Shown here piece by piece: positions 16,446-24,033 of a stretch of DNA of 64,000 nucleotides. The position numbers and the translations under genes were made by a program. Source of the DNA: JAJAZB01 sp965249815. Lineage in GTDB: Bacteria; Bacteroidota; Bacteroidia; Cytophagales; Spirosomataceae. Where the stretch lies: assembly GCA_965249815.1 (NCBI GenBank), contig CBDFMV010000003.1, positions 4,154,001 to 4,218,000 on the forward strand. The letters are read 5' to 3'. Below the pieces are notes generated by a model. The model did no database searches and was not told the DNA's origin. It saw nothing but the letters and a program-made list of their open reading frames with translations. Numbering within the stretch: position 1 is the first letter of the stretch; the number at the start of each line of letters is the position of its first letter.

Positions 16446-17327
16446 TTACGTGGATGAAATCCGCTCCAACACGGTCTCGACCATCCGACCCACCGTCCGC
16501 TCGGCCTGACGCGAGAATTCACCCGTTTCCCGGTTCGCCAGGATGGCATTCAAAGATAAAAACTTGTGATTCAGAATCTTAGCTAATGCGTAGTAACCCG
16601 CTGTTTCCATTTCAAAATTACCGACCGAATAACCGTTCATACGAAAATCATTGATAGCCTGAAGGTAATTTCCCCTCTTTGCAAGCAGGCGAAGGGAGCG
16701 GCCCTGTGGGGCATAAAATCCGGGGCAGGTGAGGGTGTTCGACCGAAGAAAATCCCCGCCAAACCGGCTAAGCAGGTCTGCGCACCCGGCAACGCAGTAG
16801 GGGGTGAAAGCCAGTTGAAGCGCGTTTTGCAGGGCTGTTCCAATGGCGTGCTCCCAGTCCGACTGCGGTAAGGGGTAAAACTGCATAAGTGTATCCAACC
16901 CCACCGCCGACTCCGAGGCAACCAGGCTGTCAACCGGCAATTCTTTTCTTAAACTTCCCGACGTACCCAGTCGAATGAAACGCAGGGGCGTGAGGCTGGG
17001 TTTGACGGTCCGTTGAGCGAAGTCGATGTTGAAAAGTGCATCCAGTTCCGTCATCAAAATTTCGACGTTGTCCGTGCCGATGCCGCTCGAAATCACGGTC
17101 AAACGTTGTTTCCCAACGTAGCCCGTATGCGTGATGAATTCCCGTTGCCGCCGCACCAGTTCAATTGAATCGAAGTACGCTGAAACCACCGGAACACGGT
17201 CCGGATCGCCGACCGTCAGAATCAGGTCGCTTACGTCGCCGGGCCGCAGGCCGAGGTGGTAAATACTACCGTCGGCATTGATAATTAATTCCGACTCAGG
17301 AATTGGCGTTGCCATCGTAATGCCCAT
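16446..17327 (-). CDS. Nucleoside phosphorylase (uridine phosphorylase-like)
   Basis: About 293-aa cytosolic PNP/UDP-family enzyme that splits nucleosides with phosphate. Visible are the phosphate-binding LTVGDPDRVP, HTGYVGKQRLTVISSGIGTDN, RLGTSGSLRKELPVDSLV, and the substrate-binding NFEMETAGYYALAKIL. The last of these is typical of uridine phosphorylases, although the base specificity is not certain. The ATG at 17327 follows the trhO stop by three bases (a second ATG at 17315 also fits), so trhO and this gene form one transcript. Confidence 0.85.
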   Translation of the reverse strand: MGITMATPIPESELIINADGSIYHLGLRPGDVSDLILTVGDPDRVPVVSAYFDSIELVRRQREFITHTGYVGKQRLTVISSGIGTDNVEILMTELDALFNIDFAQRTVKPSLTPLRFIRLGTSGSLRKELPVDSLVASESAVGLDTLMQFYPLPQSDWEHAIGTALQNALQLAFTPYCVAGCADLLSRFGGDFLRSNTLTCPGFYAPQGRSLRLLAKRGNYLQAINDFRMNGYSVGNFEMETAGYYALAKILNHKFLSLNAILANRETGEFSRQAERTVGRMVETVLERISST

Positions 17328-17331
17328 CAAA

Positions 17332-18333
17332 TCAGTACATCGGGTCGGTCGGCTGAATTGCAGGGGTGTTTTTCGCCCGGCTCAGGTAGCCGACGAGCGG
17401 CGTGTAGCCGTTCGTTCGCCGGGGGTAATGCCCCGTTCCGTCGTAGGCGCGTTTGTGTGGATGCGCCTGGCAGGGAGCCGAGCAGGCTCCCTCGAACTTC
17501 CAGCCACAGGCTTCACAAATCGGCAGGTGTTCGTTACATTCTGGATTTGCGCAGTTGACCATTCGGGTCGTGGCCGTCCCGCAGGAGTAGCAGTGAGAAG
17601 CAATGGTCGGGTTGACGCGGTTGACGTTAGTCGTCAGGCGGTTGTCGAATACGTAACATACGCCGTCAAAGTCTTCGCCGCCCTCAGTCAGACCGTACTT
17701 GATGATACCCCCGTGGAGTTGGTACACGTTTTCAAAACCCTGTTCGAGCAAAAAAGCCGACGCTTTCTCGCACTTGATGCCTCCCGTGCAGTACGTGATG
17801 ACTTTTTTGTGTTTCAGGTGGGCGATTTCATGCACGTGTTCAGGCAACTCGCGGAGGTTATCCATGTCGAAGGTCACGGCTCCTTTAAACCGACCCATTT
17901 CGTGTTCGTACCGCGAGCGCATGTCCACCAGCACAACGTCGGAGTCACTTTTTAGCGCTTTAAATTCAGCGGGTTCGAGGTGGATGCCAGTCCGGCGGTG
18001 CGGATCGACGCCGAGGTCGGAATTGACAATTTCGGGCTTCACCCGCACGTGCAGTTTCTGGAAAGTGTGCTGGTCGTGCGGTTCGACTTTAAATTCGATG
18101 CCGGGAAAACGGGCATCGGCGCTTAGCCAGTTCATGTACGCCTCACAGTCGGCAGTCAGCCCGGAAACGGTACCATTTACCCCTTCCGACGCCACGATGA
18201 CCCGGCCCAGCAGGTTGTTTTCGATACAAAACTGGTGGTGCTCGTCGCGGTAGCTTTCCGCGTCGGCCAACGGGGTATAAATGTAATAAAGCAAAACCCG
18301 GTAGGGAAGAGAGGTCAGTTCTATCGTATCCAT
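17332..18333 (-). CDS. trhO: tRNA uridine(34) hydroxylase TrhO (rhodanese fold)
   Basis: 333-aa enzyme that makes 5-hydroxyuridine at the wobble position of tRNAs independently of prephenate. The N-terminal UPF0176 domain (YRVLLYYIYTPL, VASEGVNGTVSG) is followed by a rhodanese domain with the active cysteine in TYCTGGIKCEKAS. The C-terminal part has many cysteines (CYSCGT, CANPECNEHLPICEACGWKFEGAC), as in the Bacteroidota form. The -7 element at 18366-18373 serves it; the nucleoside phosphorylase follows. Confidence 0.9.
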   Translation of the reverse strand: MDTIELTSLPYRVLLYYIYTPLADAESYRDEHHQFCIENNLLGRVIVASEGVNGTVSGLTADCEAYMNWLSADARFPGIEFKVEPHDQHTFQKLHVRVKPEIVNSDLGVDPHRRTGIHLEPAEFKALKSDSDVVLVDMRSRYEHEMGRFKGAVTFDMDNLRELPEHVHEIAHLKHKKVITYCTGGIKCEKASAFLLEQGFENVYQLHGGIIKYGLTEGGEDFDGVCYVFDNRLTTNVNRVNPTIASHCYSCGTATTRMVNCANPECNEHLPICEACGWKFEGACSAPCQAHPHKRAYDGTGHYPRRTNGYTPLVGYLSRAKNTPAIQPTDPMY

Positions 18334-18365
18334 GCGCTGTTCGCGTTGCGTGCGGTTTTAAGCCG

Positions 18366-18373
18366 CAAAAATA
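18366..18373 (-). promoter_or_regulatory. -7 element for trhO
   Basis: Minus-strand TATTTTTG, exact TAnnTTTG, 32 bases before the trhO ATG. Confidence 0.5.
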
Positions 18374-18390
18374 CGATTTTCTCACCAAGA

Positions 18391-18422
18391 TTGTGGGAAT
18401 GCCAGCCGTCCTCGTTTCTTTG
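18391..18422 (+). promoter_or_regulatory. Candidate promoter for the deoxynucleoside kinase gene
   Basis: TTG at 18391-18393, 21 bases, then TTTCTTTG at 18415-18422 (one mismatch to TAnnTTTG). It ends 22 bases before the GTG start. Confidence 0.4.
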
Positions 18423-18444
18423 TACCTCCTTTGAAATCACGTTT

Positions 18445-19134
18445 GTGACGCCTTTAAGTACCCAACCATTCCCCAGATCGGGACGCCTGCACGTGGCGAT
18501 TACGGGCAACATCGGGGCCGGGAAAACCACCCTGGCCCAGCGCCTGGCGCAGGAATTCAACTGGGAAGTGTACTACGAAGCGGTCGAGGGCAACCCCTAC
18601 CTGAGCGATTTTTACGGGGACATGGCCCGGTGGGCATTTCACCTCCAGATTTACTTTTTGCGCAGCCGGTACGAGCAGGTACTGCGCATTAGTCAACTTG
18701 AACAGCCCATTATTCAGGACCGGACCATCTACGAAGATGCGCACATTTTCGCCCGCAACCTCTACCAGTCCGGATTGATGAGTGCGCGTGACTACGAGAA
18801 TTACCTCGACATATTCAACCTCATGCTGAGTGTGGTACAGCCACCCGATTTGATGATTTATCTCCGGGCCGACGTGGACAAACTACTCGCGCAAATCCGG
18901 AGGCGTGGGCGCGATTTTGAGCAGAACATCAGCGAAGCCTACCTCACGGACCTTAACGCACTGTACGACCATTTTGCTGAAACCTATTCGGCCGGACCGC
19001 TGCTGGTTATCGACGTGAACGACCTGGATTTTGCCCACCGGGAAGCGGATTGGCAACGGGTGCTGGAGTCGGTGAAAACGGCGTTGAAAACGGCGGAAAA
19101 CGAAAAAGCCCGTCGGGGGGACGGGCTTACGTGA
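18445..19134 (+). CDS. Deoxynucleoside kinase
   Basis: 229-aa dNK-family kinase of nucleotide salvage. P-loop GNIGAGKTTLAQ is near residues 17-28, VEGNPYL and the DRTIYEDAHIF motif (DR[ST] plus Glu) follow, and a late RRGRDFEQNI lid supplies arginines. The start is not obvious. No ATG lies close to the conserved RLHVAITGN; the in-frame GTG at 18445 gives a leader of about 12 residues and sits just after a promoter-like sequence, so it is preferred. The stop codon overlaps the last base of tRNA-Leu on the other strand, and the tRNA terminator lies inside its last codons. Confidence 0.8.
   Translation: MTPLSTQPFPRSGRLHVAITGNIGAGKTTLAQRLAQEFNWEVYYEAVEGNPYLSDFYGDMARWAFHLQIYFLRSRYEQVLRISQLEQPIIQDRTIYEDAHIFARNLYQSGLMSARDYENYLDIFNLMLSVVQPPDLMIYLRADVDKLLAQIRRRGRDFEQNISEAYLTDLNALYDHFAETYSAGPLLVIDVNDLDFAHREADWQRVLESVKTALKTAENEKARRGDGLT
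19103..19128 (-). terminator. Terminator of tRNA-Leu, inside the kinase coding end
   Basis: Minus-strand AAGCCCGTC / GACGGGCTT, 9 bp perfect with a CCCCC loop, followed by TTTTTTCG. It is encoded within the last 11 codons of the deoxynucleoside kinase gene. Confidence 0.8.
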
Positions 19135-19215
19135 CGATGGGGAGACTCGAACTCCCATGGGCTTGCGCCCACTACCCCCTCAAAGTAGCGTGTCTACCAA
19201 TTTCACCACATCGCC
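19132..19215 (-). tRNA. tRNA-Leu (anticodon GAG)
   Basis: 84-nt class II tRNA. Acceptor GGCGATG pairs with CATCGTC (one G-U), D arm contains AATTGGTAGACACG, anticodon stem CTACT/GGTAG encloses loop TTGAGGG, then a variable arm GTGGGCGCAAGCCCAT and T arm GGGAG-TTCGAGT-CTCCC. Discriminator A; CCA is not encoded. Promoter at 19230-19259. Confidence 0.95.
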
Positions 19216-19229
19216 AGGGTTTGGAGGCA

Positions 19230-19259
19230 CAAAAGTAAGTGAAAAAAACGTCCGCGCAA
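19230..19259 (-). promoter_or_regulatory. Promoter of tRNA-Leu
   Basis: Minus-strand TTG (19259-19257), 19 bases, TACTTTTG (19237-19230), ending 14 bases before the mature 5' end of the tRNA. Complete consensus match. Confidence 0.7.
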
Positions 19260-19309
19260 ACGGCAAGGCCATATTTTGGCGATTTCGGCACCGAACTCCC
19301 ACCGATAAA

Positions 19310-19341
19310 TTGCTGATTTTAACCCCTAAACTTTACCTTTG
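19310..19341 (+). promoter_or_regulatory. Promoter of the DUF3127 gene
   Basis: TTG (19310-19312), 21 bases, TACCTTTG (19334-19341), 22 bases before the ATG at 19364. Complete consensus match. Confidence 0.7.
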
Positions 19342-19363
19342 TACTCCCAAACTTTTTTTCGCT

Positions 19364-19759
19364 ATGGCAATGGAACTGGTAGGATCACTGGTGCAAATTC
19401 AACCCGAAACCGGTGGGACGAGTAAAGCGGGTAACCCCTGGACCAAGCAGGAATTCATCGTTGAATACCTCGATGGGCAGTATTCCAAAAAAGTCAACTT
19501 CAGCGTATTCGGTGCCGACAAGGTGGCCGACCTGAAAAAATACACCACGGGCGACCAGTTGAAGGTATCCTTCAACCTCGAGTCGCGTGAGTACAACGGC
19601 CGCTGGTACACCGAAGCTCGCGCCTGGCGGGTGGAACTGGCCGAAGGCGATGGTTTCGCGCCGAGCGCCGCTGCCGAACCCCGTCAGCAAAAACCGGCAA
19701 CGGCCAATCCACTCCCCCCCGTCATGAGCGAAGGCGGAGACGATGATCTGCCGTTCTGA
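19364..19759 (+). CDS. DUF3127 protein with SSB-like acidic tail
   Basis: 131-aa protein. The N-terminal 90 residues fit DUF3127, a Bacteroidota family predicted to have an OB-like fold (GSLVQIQPETGG, WTKQEFIVEYLDGQ, RWYTEARAWRVE). A Pro/Ala/Gln-rich linker follows, and the protein ends in DDDLPF, almost identical to the DDDIPF tip through which bacterial SSB recruits repair and replication proteins. Function unknown; single-stranded DNA binding is inference. The start at 19364 fits the promoter 22 bases upstream. Single gene closed by a strong terminator. Confidence 0.85.
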   Translation: MAMELVGSLVQIQPETGGTSKAGNPWTKQEFIVEYLDGQYSKKVNFSVFGADKVADLKKYTTGDQLKVSFNLESREYNGRWYTEARAWRVELAEGDGFAPSAAAEPRQQKPATANPLPPVMSEGGDDDLPF

Positions 19760-19774
19760 TTTTAGTTCTTGCTT

Positions 19775-19815
19775 AAAAAAAGCCGGGGCAAACGCTCAGT
19801 TGCCCCGGCTTTTTC
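19775..19815. terminator. Strong terminator after the DUF3127 gene
   Basis: AGCCGGGGCAA and its exact complement (19781-19791 / 19800-19810), 8-nt loop, A-run before and T-run after, so it can work on both strands. The next 115 bases up to the tRNA-Lys terminator hold nothing recognisable. Confidence 0.85.
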
Positions 19816-19931
19816 GTGTGCAATCCTTTGAATTCTCACGTTGATTTTTCCGACGTGGCGGGCGAATTGCGCGTAGGTAGTCTTCTAAGCTGCTCACACA
19901 GCTTGACTTGAAAATTAGGCCGGGAAAGCAT

Positions 19932-19963
19932 AAAAAAAGCCTTCAATCAGGCGATTAAAGGCT
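19932..19963 (-). terminator. Terminator of tRNA-Lys
   Basis: Minus-strand AGCCTTTAATC / GATTGAAGGCT (11 bp with one wobble pair), loop GCCT, followed by a run of seven T. It lies 15 bases past the tRNA 3' end. Confidence 0.8.
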
Positions 19964-19977
19964 GCTCAACGATGGGG

Positions 19978-20050
19978 TGATCCGGCTGGGGCTCGAACCC
20001 AGGACCCTAACATTAAAAGTGTTATGCTCTACCAACTGAGCTACCGAATC
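19978..20050 (-). tRNA. tRNA-Lys (anticodon TTT)
   Basis: 73 nt. Acceptor GATTCGG / CCGGATC, D arm GCTCAGTTGGTAGAGC, anticodon stem TAACA/TGTTA with loop CTTTTAA, T arm CTGGG-TTCGAGC-CCCAG, discriminator A; CCA is not encoded. Confidence 0.95.
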
Positions 20051-20052
20051 GA

Positions 20053-20060
20053 TACTTTTG
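20053..20060 (+). promoter_or_regulatory. -7 element for the TPR/SH3 gene
   Basis: TACTTTTG, exact TAnnTTTG, immediately behind the tRNA-Lys 5' end and 88 bases before the chosen ATG of the TPR/SH3 gene. Confidence 0.4.
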
Positions 20061-20095
20061 CAACCCGTCGGAACTCCCTTGCCGAATTGCGAGTG

Positions 20096-20126
20096 CAAAA
20101 GTATGGCCCTCAGAACGCAAATGCAA
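20096..20126 (-). promoter_or_regulatory. Promoter of tRNA-Lys
   Basis: Minus-strand TTG (20126-20124), 20 bases, TACTTTTG (20103-20096), 46 bases before the tRNA 5' end. Confidence 0.6.
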
Positions 20127-20147
20127 GCCCATTGTCGAAAAAAAATC

Positions 20148-20858
20148 ATGTTTCTGGTGGTTTGGCTGGCAATCGTGCCGCAAGTTCTTGCTGCACAACG
20201 GCCTGCCGCATCCCAGCGGGTGGCTGACTCGCTTTTCGCCAGGCACGCGTATGCCAGAGCGACGCAGGCATACGAGCAGGCCATCGGGAAGCAAAAAGAT
20301 GTGAATCCGGCGGTCTTTCTGAAACTGGCTTACCTGAAGGAACGTCAGCACCGCGACGCCGAGGCGTTGTACTTTCTCAATCGGTATTACGAACGTAACC
20401 CGTCGGTGGCCGTCTTGCGCAAAATGAACGCGCTTGCCGAAACCCACGAGTGGGCGGGTTACGAACTGAATGATTTAAACCTCCTCGTGTTGCTTTACAA
20501 ACAGTACGGCAAGTACCTCGTGGCGTTGTTGCTGGGGCTGGCTGGTTACATCACCCTGATCCTGTTTGTCAAACGCATCCGGCACCAGTACATCCTGCCG
20601 CGCCACAAGCTCATTTTTCTGCTCTACCTGCTTGGCGTGGTCATTCTGGTCAATCTACCCGAAAATTACACCGTGGCCATCGTGCGGTCGCCCGAGGCAC
20701 TGCTTCGCGCTGACCCATCGGCGGGTGCGCCCGTGTCCGACGCCGTTGGTCGCGGTAATCGCCTTAGTGTGTTGGGTACCAGCGACATCTGGCTCTGGGT
20801 GGTGTGGAATAATCAGTTCTCGTACGTCCGCCAGACTGATGTGTGGTTGGTCGAATAG
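20148..20858 (+). CDS. TPR and SH3-like envelope protein (BatE-like layout)
   Basis: 236-aa protein. The ATG at 20148 gives a signal peptide (MFLVVWLAIVPQVLAAQ); ATGs at 20103 and 20121 would add up to 15 residues. TPR-like helices cover about residues 20-95, two membrane helices about 125-145 and 158-175, and the C-terminal 60 residues look like a bacterial SH3 domain ending DIWLWVVWNNQFSYVRQTDVWLV. The order TPR, two TMs, SH3 resembles BatE of the aerotolerance cluster, but no Bat genes lie beside it, so the role is open. Confidence 0.65.
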   Translation: MFLVVWLAIVPQVLAAQRPAASQRVADSLFARHAYARATQAYEQAIGKQKDVNPAVFLKLAYLKERQHRDAEALYFLNRYYERNPSVAVLRKMNALAETHEWAGYELNDLNLLVLLYKQYGKYLVALLLGLAGYITLILFVKRIRHQYILPRHKLIFLLYLLGVVILVNLPENYTVAIVRSPEALLRADPSAGAPVSDAVGRGNRLSVLGTSDIWLWVVWNNQFSYVRQTDVWLVE

Positions 20859-20861
20859 TCA

Positions 20862-21671
20862 TCACGGTCGGAGCGGCGAATTTTTCTCCTTCGCCAGCGT
20901 GTTGTACACCAGCTTATCCATCAGCCCCGGCAGCCACTTGTTCAGAAAAACGGTCAACTTGCCCTGAGTCGTCAGAATCAGACTCCGCCGCCGGTCACGG
21001 GTGGCGCGTAGGATTCGGGCGGCCACCTCCTCAGCAGTCATCATGTTTTCTTCGTCGCGCATGGTCTCGCCGGTAATTTCTCCGCTTTTCCCCAACGATG
21101 AAACGCGAATGTTGGACGTAGTGAAACCGGGGCAAGCCGTCAGTACATGAACGCCCTCGTGCAGCAATTCCGTCCGCAGGGCTTCCAGAAAGCCATTCAG
21201 CGCAAACTTCGAGGCCGAATACCCACTCCGCACCGGCAATCCCCGATACCCGGCAATGGACGAAATACCAACGATGCTGCCCTTAGCCCACCGCAGGTGC
21301 GGCAGGGCGTAGTGCGTGGCGTACACCGTGCCGAAAAAATTAGTGTCCATGACTGTACGGAGTACTTCCGGGTCAACATCGGCAAACATCGCCCGCATCG
21401 AAATTCCGGCGTTGTTGATGAGGATGTCGAGGCGACCAAAACACTTCACCGTGGCCGCCACCATCCGCTCATTGTCGGCTCGCACACCCACGTCGGCTAC
21501 GACGGTCAACGCGTCGATTCCCGCCGAAGTCAGTTCAGCGCCGACGGCCTCCAAAGCAGCCTGCTTCCTTCCCGTAACGACGATTTTCGCCCCCGCCCGA
21601 CCAAACTCGAACGCCAGCGCCCGCCCGATGCCCGACGAACCGCCGGTAATCAACACAACTTTTCCTTGCAT
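20862..21671 (-). CDS. Classical SDR oxidoreductase
   Basis: 269-aa NAD(P)-dependent oxidoreductase. Cofactor motif TGGSSGIG is at residues 9-16, NNAG at 86-89, and the catalytic Ser...YSASK is complete (ISSIAGYRGLPVRSGYSASK). TGRKQ after beta-2 favours NADPH. The C-terminal extension (about 200-269), with the hydrophobic FLNKWLPGLMDKLVY, is usual in the 17-beta-HSD/DHRS7-like branch. Substrate unknown. Its stop is three bases from the convergent TPR/SH3 gene. Confidence 0.85.
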   Translation of the reverse strand: MQGKVVLITGGSSGIGRALAFEFGRAGAKIVVTGRKQAALEAVGAELTSAGIDALTVVADVGVRADNERMVAATVKCFGRLDILINNAGISMRAMFADVDPEVLRTVMDTNFFGTVYATHYALPHLRWAKGSIVGISSIAGYRGLPVRSGYSASKFALNGFLEALRTELLHEGVHVLTACPGFTTSNIRVSSLGKSGEITGETMRDEENMMTAEEVAARILRATRDRRRSLILTTQGKLTVFLNKWLPGLMDKLVYNTLAKEKNSPLRP

Positions 21672-21691
21672 GATGCCTCTGATTTAATGGG

Positions 21692-21699
21692 CAAAAGTA
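21692..21699 (-). promoter_or_regulatory. -7 element for the SDR gene
   Basis: Minus-strand TACTTTTG, exact TAnnTTTG, 20 bases before the SDR ATG. The spacer region upstream is occupied by the terminator hairpin of the preceding gene. Confidence 0.5.
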
Positions 21700-21738
21700 G
21701 CAGCCCCGACTAAACGAACGCGTCTGGGTCGGGGCTGC
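21700..21738 (-). terminator. Hairpin after the large secreted-protein gene
   Basis: GCAGCCCCGAC / GTCGGGGCTGC, 11 bp perfect, 17-nt loop, followed on the minus strand by TACTTTTG, which is at once a weak T-run and the next gene's -7 element. Confidence 0.65.
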
Positions 21739-21762
21739 GAAACAATTTCGGAGCAGGAATGC

Positions 21763-23976
21763 TCACCGAAGCAGCGTCAATGGGCCTTTGTAGGCGCGCT
21801 TCGAGTATTCGATAAGGTAAAAGTATTCGCCCGAAGGAAAATCGGTGCCGTACCAGCGAAACTCGCGGCTGGCTTCCTGAAAGACTTCCTTGCCCCAGCG
21901 ATTGTAAATCACAATGCGCTCGAAACGCTCCGAACAGTTGTCGCCGGGCAGGTTTTCAAGCGAGAAAAAGTCGTTTTTTCCGTCGCCGTTCGGCGTGAAT
22001 ACGTTGGTTGGTGTTACTTCGTAGTTGGCGGGCCTGTCCACCAGCGTCAGCTTCACCGTCACCGTGTCGTAGCGGTTGAGGCACGCCTGATCGTCGACCA
22101 GAAAGTCGATGATGAAGGTTTTTGAAGCAGCTCCGGCCAGCGTTCGGCAACTGGGCGTCCAACTGAACGGGCCGCGGAGCGTTGGTTTGCCGGTTAAATT
22201 CGTGAACTGCATCCCGAGCGCTTTCAGGTCGAAGCCCCGCCCGACGCCCGTCAGCGTGAGCGGGGTGTTGTCGCCATCGTTGGCCAACACGTCGAAGCGC
22301 ACCGGCGGCGGATTCTGCAAATCCAGCGTGATTTCGAGCGTGTTGCCGAGCAGCGTCGTGCTGGCGGCGGGGCGCTGGTTGTTGGAAGCGGGGGCGTTCA
22401 GTTTCACGCTCACTGTATCCATGGCCGCGTTCGCGCAGCGCAGATCCTTCACCGAAAACGTGACGACGTACGGCCCCACGCCGCATTTTGGTGTCCATTT
22501 TAGCACCTGACTCACTTTTCCTTTGCCCACCACGGGAGGAAAATCCATGCCCGCACTGCTCAACGTGAACCCGCGTCCGACGGCGTCGAGCCGGAGGCTG
22601 TCGTTATCGGCATCGGAGCCGTTTACCGTAAAACTGAAGGGTTGGCCGACCAGTCCCGTTCCCTGATTGCCGGGCAGCGTCGTGACGACTATCGGCTTCT
22701 GATTCGGGTCGGGTTCCACGAGCAGAGCCACGCGCAGGGTATCGCTTTTGGCGTTCGGACAGCCGTCGTCGGAACAGATCACATCGAACACCAACGGTTC
22801 GCCGTCCGCGCTGGCCGAACATTTGTCGAGGCAGATCGTGGCCCGGATGGTGTCTTTTTCGGAGAGAATCGTCGTGTGATCGGGCGTGAGCGTGAAATTA
22901 ATCGTGCCCTTCACCGATTTCACCGTGACGGTTTGGCGTTGGTTCACGTTCAGGTCGGTGACGAAAAACGTCAGGCATTTGTCCTGTCCACGGGCGATGC
23001 GGATGATCTGATTTTCCTGGTAGAAGGCGGTTTTGCCCGCCTCACGGAGTTGCACTTTCGGTGGCTCGTTCGGGTGACAGTCGATCACCTGGAGTTGAAA
23101 ATCGCGCCGAACAAGGCCGATTTTCCTGCCGTTCCGGTATTCTGCCACTTCCACCGAGAACACGAACAGACCCAGCAACGAGGCGGTCACCGTGAGTTGG
23201 CCGGTGCGCGGGTTGATCCGAAGCGGCGACTTGCCTGGAATGGCGTTGTTGGCGTTGAAATCGTTGGCCCAATTGATTTCGGGGTAATAATTGGGGTAGC
23301 GAGTACTCGGACGGCCCGTGAATGTCGGGTTGGCCGAGGACGAAAAGCCGTTGAATGGCGTCACCAGCCGGTAAGCCAGGCTGTCGCCGTCGGAATCTCT
23401 GGCCGAAAAATCAAACGAAAAGGGCGAGTCTTTGCAAATATAGTCGCCCTGCACACGGGAGAAAGCGGGCGAACTGTTCACAAAAGCCGCGTTGCCGATG
23501 ATCACCGGGGGCATTTCAAGGTAAAAAACTATCCCGGCCCCCGCCGGATTGACGATGTTGGTGATGACGTTGTTGCGGCAGCACCGCTCCCAGGCCAGGA
23601 TATAGCCCTGCGCGTCGTTGAAAAGGTCGTTTTGAAAATTGACCTGATCGGTGTAGGTGATGTGTTCAGTGTACAGCCCGCTGGTTTTCACGCAGATTGG
23701 GTAGTTGTACCCGATTTCTACGTCGCTGACGAGCGGAATCGTCGCCTGACCCACCAGCGCCAGATCGCGTTTGCGGTACACGTTGACGGTCACGGTGGGG
23801 TCGATGGCCCCCCGGTTGCCGCGAAGGGCGTCGAAATACAGATTGAGCGTGAGCTGGTGGGTCGCGCCGGGGTTGTTTTTCAGGACCTGAAGGCTCAGTT
23901 CGCCGCCCACAATGTGCGTGGCTCGAGCGGGAACAGTGAGCAACAGGCCAAGAAAAAGCACGTACACATGTTTCAT
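21763..23976 (-). CDS. Large secreted protein with gliding-motility/T9SS type B C-terminal domain
   Basis: 737-aa secreted protein. A signal peptide (MKHVYVLFLGLLLTVPARA) is followed by a region typical of Cytophagales surface proteins (THIVGGELSLQ), several Ig/cadherin-like segments with DxDxD loops (ARDSDGDSLAYRL, GSDADNDSLRL, NDGDNTPLTL), and the conserved C-terminal module starting TPTNVFTPNGDGKNDFF with IVIYNRWGKEVFQ and GEYFYLIEY. That module sends proteins through the type IX secretion system and anchors them at the surface. Probably an adhesin or gliding-related surface protein; no enzymatic domain is seen. Monocistronic. Confidence 0.85.
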   Translation of the reverse strand: MKHVYVLFLGLLLTVPARATHIVGGELSLQVLKNNPGATHQLTLNLYFDALRGNRGAIDPTVTVNVYRKRDLALVGQATIPLVSDVEIGYNYPICVKTSGLYTEHITYTDQVNFQNDLFNDAQGYILAWERCCRNNVITNIVNPAGAGIVFYLEMPPVIIGNAAFVNSSPAFSRVQGDYICKDSPFSFDFSARDSDGDSLAYRLVTPFNGFSSSANPTFTGRPSTRYPNYYPEINWANDFNANNAIPGKSPLRINPRTGQLTVTASLLGLFVFSVEVAEYRNGRKIGLVRRDFQLQVIDCHPNEPPKVQLREAGKTAFYQENQIIRIARGQDKCLTFFVTDLNVNQRQTVTVKSVKGTINFTLTPDHTTILSEKDTIRATICLDKCSASADGEPLVFDVICSDDGCPNAKSDTLRVALLVEPDPNQKPIVVTTLPGNQGTGLVGQPFSFTVNGSDADNDSLRLDAVGRGFTLSSAGMDFPPVVGKGKVSQVLKWTPKCGVGPYVVTFSVKDLRCANAAMDTVSVKLNAPASNNQRPAASTTLLGNTLEITLDLQNPPPVRFDVLANDGDNTPLTLTGVGRGFDLKALGMQFTNLTGKPTLRGPFSWTPSCRTLAGAASKTFIIDFLVDDQACLNRYDTVTVKLTLVDRPANYEVTPTNVFTPNGDGKNDFFSLENLPGDNCSERFERIVIYNRWGKEVFQEASREFRWYGTDFPSGEYFYLIEYSKRAYKGPLTLLR

Positions 23977-24019
23977 GAGCAGATAGGCTGGGGTTGGAAA
24001 ATGGCGCTCGGAATTTAGT

Positions 24020-24027
24020 TATTTTTG
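24020..24027 (+). promoter_or_regulatory. -7 element at the start of rlmD
   Basis: TATTTTTG ends six bases before the ATG at 24034, with a TTG 23 bases upstream (23994-23996). As with the Nudix gene, the mRNA would be leaderless or nearly so. Confidence 0.5.
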
Positions 24028-24033
24028 CAACCC

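Noticed and set aside
22642..24018. 458-codon plus-strand open frame
   Set aside because: Antisense of the large T9SS-secreted protein; product low in hydrophobic order and without similarity.
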